Shown here: positions 5,480 to 7,559 of the stretch, in pieces
Layout of the letters: every line of letters begins with the position of its first letter
How positions within the stretch are numbered: position 1 is the first letter of the stretch
Assembly (NCBI GenBank): GCA_031263875.1
Contig: JAISEX010000148.1
Location: 1-7,559, forward strand
Direction of reading: 5' to 3'
Length of the DNA: 7,559 bases
Origin: Eubacteriales Family XIII. Incertae Sedis bacterium
GTDB taxonomy: Bacteria; Bacillota; Clostridia; Peptostreptococcales; Anaerovoracaceae
Translations under genes and position numbers: made by a program
The notes under the pieces: model-generated
Databases searched by the model: none
What the model saw: the letters and a program-made list of their open reading frames with translations, nothing else
Told to the model about the DNA's origin: nothing

Positions 5480-7353
5480 TTCCCGCCTCCGATAAGCCCG
5501 CCGAGAGCGTCTTCGATGTCGCGCGCCGTCAGCATTACGCGGCCAAACGCGATCCCCCGCGCCGCGAGCATGCCCGCGAGTTTCGTCGCGGGAGGAAGCC
5601 CGAGACCGATATTCGTGAGATACGCGCTGTCCGCGAAAACCTCGCCGGGAGCGCCGCTGCGCACCAGCTTTCCGCTGTCCATAACGAAGATCCTGTCCGA
5701 CATCTCCGCGATATCGTCCATATTATGCGAAACGAGGATCACGGTGCTGCCCGTTCTGTCCTTTATCGAACGCACCATTTCGAGAATATCCGAATGCGCC
5801 TTCGGATCGAGCCCCGCCGTCGGCTCATCGAGGATCAGGGTTTCCGGCTGCATCGCGATAACGCCCGCTATCGCGACCCGCCGCTTCTGCCCGCCGGAAA
5901 GTTCAAAGGGCGAACGCTCCGCGAATTCATCCGCGTCAAGCCCGACCATTGACAGCGCTTCCCGCGCGCGCTCCGCCGCTTCCTCGTCGGACAAGCCGAG
6001 ATTTTTCGGCCCGAAGGAAACGTCCTTGAGCACCGTTTCATCGAAAAGCTGATATTCGGGATACTGGAACACGAGCCCGACCTTCTTGCGGATATCGCTC
6101 ATCTTCACTTTCTTATCCGTAATATCTGTGCCGCCGATGAAAATTTTTCCCTCGCCCGGTTTGAGTATGCCGTTCAGATGCTGGATCAACGTCGATTTTC
6201 CCGAACCCGTGTGGCCGATAATGCCGACGAACTCCCCCGCCCGGATATCGAGGCTGATATCGTCAAGCGCCATCGTTTCGTAGGCAAGCCCTTTGTTATA
6301 GACATGCGTCAGATGTTCAACGCGAATGCCCGCGCCGCCGGACTGCTCCGGTAATTCCGGTGGCGGTAACCCGCAGGCGCCGCTCTGCGCAGCGGAACCG
6401 TTTCCCCGCGTTACCGAGGCGGGAATCGGCGAAGCGGAACCGTTACTGTGCGCGATGGAAGGTGAAACGTGCCCGCCGGAATCGTCCCTCCGTGCGCTTA
6501 TTACGCCGCCCTGAGTTTCAGCGGTCCACGCGGCAAGCGCCTCGGCCGTCAGAAGATCGTGCGGCACATCATGCCCGCGCTCCCGCAGCCGCTGAGCGAT
6601 CCGCACCGCAAACGGAAGCCGCAGCCCGAGATCCTCTATCTCCGCACCGCGCGAGAATATTTCCGCGGGCGTCCCCTGCATCGCGATGCGCCCGCCATCC
6701 ATAATGACGAGGCGGTCGCTGTGTATCGTTTCTTCCATGAAGTGCGTAATGAGAATGATCGTGATGCCCTCCGCGTTGAGTTTCGCGAGAATGTTCATCA
6801 CCTCATCGCGGCCCGACGGGTCGAGCATAGCCGTCGGCTCGTCAAAGATGATGATATCGGGCCTCATCGCCACGACCCCCGCAATGGCAACGCGCTGTTT
6901 CTGCCCGCCGGACAGGAGATGCGGCGCCATCTTGCGCTGGTCATACATATCGACGGAATCGAGCGCGACGCGGATACGCTCCCGTATCTCGTCCGCCGCA
7001 ATGCCGAGATTCTCCGGGCCAAACGCAACGTCGTCCTCCACGACAGCGGACACGAGCTGATTATCGGGGTTCTGGAATACCATGCCCACGCGCCGGCGTA
7101 TCTCCCACAGCACATCGCCATCCGTGGTATCATAGCCGTCCACGCGGACGCTCCCGCCGCTCGGCAGCAGCAGCGCATTGATATTCTTCGCGAGCGTCGA
7201 CTTGCCCGAACCGTTCCGCCCGATAATCGACGTGAAACTGCCGCGCCCGATAGCAAGGCTCACGCCGTCCAAAGCGCGCACCGCCGTACCGTCCTCGTCG
7301 CGAATATACTCGAAGACAAGATTTTCTATACTTATTATATTATCTTGAGGCAT
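5476..7353 (-). CDS. ecfA1A2: Fused ECF transporter ATPase EcfA1-EcfA2
   Basis: This is the energising subunit of the ECF importer, on the cytosolic face of the membrane. The 625 residues contain two complete ABC ATPase domains, where the usual arrangement is two proteins of about 280 residues. Domain 1 has Walker A GRNGSGKST (45-53), Q-loop Q94, signature LSGGQ (147-151), Walker B IIFDEPT (168-174) and H204. Domain 2 has Walker A GHTGSGKST (380-388), Q430, LSGGQ (485-489), Walker B LILDEPT (506-512) and H543. Each is followed by the short EcfA-type C-terminal region (LGLRLPF, LGLGLPP). A linker at about 280-342, rich in Ser, Gly, Pro and Ala, joins them. Domain order and similarity suggest A1 then A2. 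All catalytic motifs are intact in both halves. The ATG at 7353 has only a weak GAG upstream, and ecfT follows with an ATGA overlap. Confidence 0.94.
   Translation of the reverse strand: MPQDNIISIENLVFEYIRDEDGTAVRALDGVSLAIGRGSFTSIIGRNGSGKSTLAKNINALLLPSGGSVRVDGYDTTDGDVLWEIRRRVGMVFQNPDNQLVSAVVEDDVAFGPENLGIAADEIRERIRVALDSVDMYDQRKMAPHLLSGGQKQRVAIAGVVAMRPDIIIFDEPTAMLDPSGRDEVMNILAKLNAEGITIILITHFMEETIHSDRLVIMDGGRIAMQGTPAEIFSRGAEIEDLGLRLPFAVRIAQRLRERGHDVPHDLLTAEALAAWTAETQGGVISARRDDSGGHVSPSIAHSNGSASPIPASVTRGNGSAAQSGACGLPPPELPEQSGGAGIRVEHLTHVYNKGLAYETMALDDISLDIRAGEFVGIIGHTGSGKSTLIQHLNGILKPGEGKIFIGGTDITDKKVKMSDIRKKVGLVFQYPEYQLFDETVLKDVSFGPKNLGLSDEEAAERAREALSMVGLDADEFAERSPFELSGGQKRRVAIAGVIAMQPETLILDEPTAGLDPKAHSDILEMVRSIKDRTGSTVILVSHNMDDIAEMSDRIFVMDSGKLVRSGAPGEVFADSAYLTNIGLGLPPATKLAGMLAARGIAFGRVMLTARDIEDALGGLIGGGK
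6392..6444. repeat. Short duplication in the EcfA1-A2 linker
   Basis: GCGGAACCGTT occurs at 6392-6402 and 6434-6444, a 42-bp (14-codon) step encoding the two NGSA motifs at residues 304-307 and 318-321 of the linker. The sequence between them is not strongly repeated. Confidence 0.5.
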
Positions 7354-7362
7354 AACTCTATT

Positions 7363-7368
7363 ATTATA
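7363..7368 (-). promoter_or_regulatory. Candidate -10 box of the ECF-trmB operon
   Basis: TATAAT on the minus strand ends 9 nt before the ATG at 7353. If used, the transcript would be leaderless or nearly so, which agrees with the poor Shine-Dalgarno sequence. The matching -35 is weak (TTCTCG at 17 bp). A second TATAAT at 7410-7405 would give a leader of about 45 nt and also lacks a good -35. Confidence 0.35.
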
Positions 7369-7424
7369 TAATATTTCGCCCCGAACGAGAATGGCTGAGA
7401 AATTATTATAAGGGGCATCTTTTC

Positions 7425-7458
7425 GGGCGCATGGGGCTACGCCCCACCGGGCTTAGGG
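7425..7458 (+). repeat. GC hairpin repeat, copy 2
   Basis: TGGGGC (7432-7437) and GCCCCA (7441-7446) form a stem around TAC, flanked by GGGCGCA and CCGGGCTTAGGG. It matches the reverse complement of 2767-2802, so the two copies bracket the ECF-trmB operon in inverted orientation. Confidence 0.6.
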
Positions 7459-7559
7459 TATAGGAACCCATCCAGATCCGGTCCACAGAAGCGGATTTTC
7501 CCCAGAACTTCGGCAAATTTTAAGCACGTACCACCAGTATGCTCTTAAAATTATGCCTG
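7453..7559 (-). CDS. Possible C-terminal fragment of an unidentified protein
   Basis: On the minus strand a frame is open from the right edge for 34 codons to TAA at 7455-7453. It is rich in aromatic residues (RAYWWYVLK, LLWTGSGWVPIP). I do not recognise a family. The stretch is short enough to be open by chance, and an opposite-strand frame is also open there, so this is a weak call. The start, if any, is outside the window. Confidence 0.25.
   Translation of the reverse strand, partial: GIILRAYWWYVLKICRSSGENPLLWTGSGWVPIP

Noticed and set aside
6469..7371. Plus-strand open frame of 300 codons
   Set aside because: Shadow of the fused EcfA gene, which has two full sets of ABC ATPase motifs on the other strand.
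7354..7559. preQ1 riboswitch upstream of the queT-containing operon
   Set aside because: I looked for a preQ1-I-like hairpin with an A-rich tail and found none; the leader seems too short if the near -10 box is used.

Overview
The window reads as a chromosomal segment of a Firmicutes/Clostridia-like bacterium. The support is AGGAG-type ribosome binding sites, GTG/ATG starts, a QueT-type ECF (energy-coupling factor) transporter module, a MocR-type regulator and AT-rich promoters beside moderately GC-rich genes. I cannot name a genus. Every gene I can support lies on the minus strand; the long plus-strand open frames are shadows.

Right to left, in transcription order. (1) The right edge, about 7453-7559, has a short open frame running in from outside the window, followed by a GC hairpin repeat (7425-7458) and an AT-rich promoter-like stretch. 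(2) A tightly packed operon follows. It encodes a single-chain fused EcfA1-EcfA2 ATPase (7353-5476), EcfT (5479-4676), the queuosine-precursor S component QueT (4679-4149), the tRNA m7G methyltransferase TrmB (4144-3248) and a small single-pass membrane protein of unknown function (3248-2844). The junctions are ATGA, ATGA, a 4-nt gap and TGATG, which strongly suggests one transcript with coupled translation. The ECF proteins together form a complete importer whose likely substrate is a queuosine precursor, and the next gene modifies tRNA, so tRNA modification is the shared theme.

(3) About 450 bp without a gene (2393-2843) holds several repeat-like pieces: the same GC hairpin repeat in opposite orientation, a large GC-rich hairpin, and a stretch that looks like a dispersed intergenic repeat. 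It ends in an AT-rich promoter for the next unit. (4) A second unit encodes a 12-helix MFS transporter (2392-1103) and, 120 bp further on, a MocR/GabR-like regulator (982 to the left edge, truncated by the window). The regulator has a GntR winged helix and an aminotransferase-like domain.

The most notable items are an in-frame three-copy 90-bp tandem repeat inside trmB, each copy carrying a perfect 8-bp-arm palindrome; the apparent replacement of the PLP-binding lysine by leucine in the MocR protein; and the EcfA1-A2 fusion with its own QueT. I found no CRISPR array, tRNA, rRNA, riboswitch or convincing complete insertion sequence.
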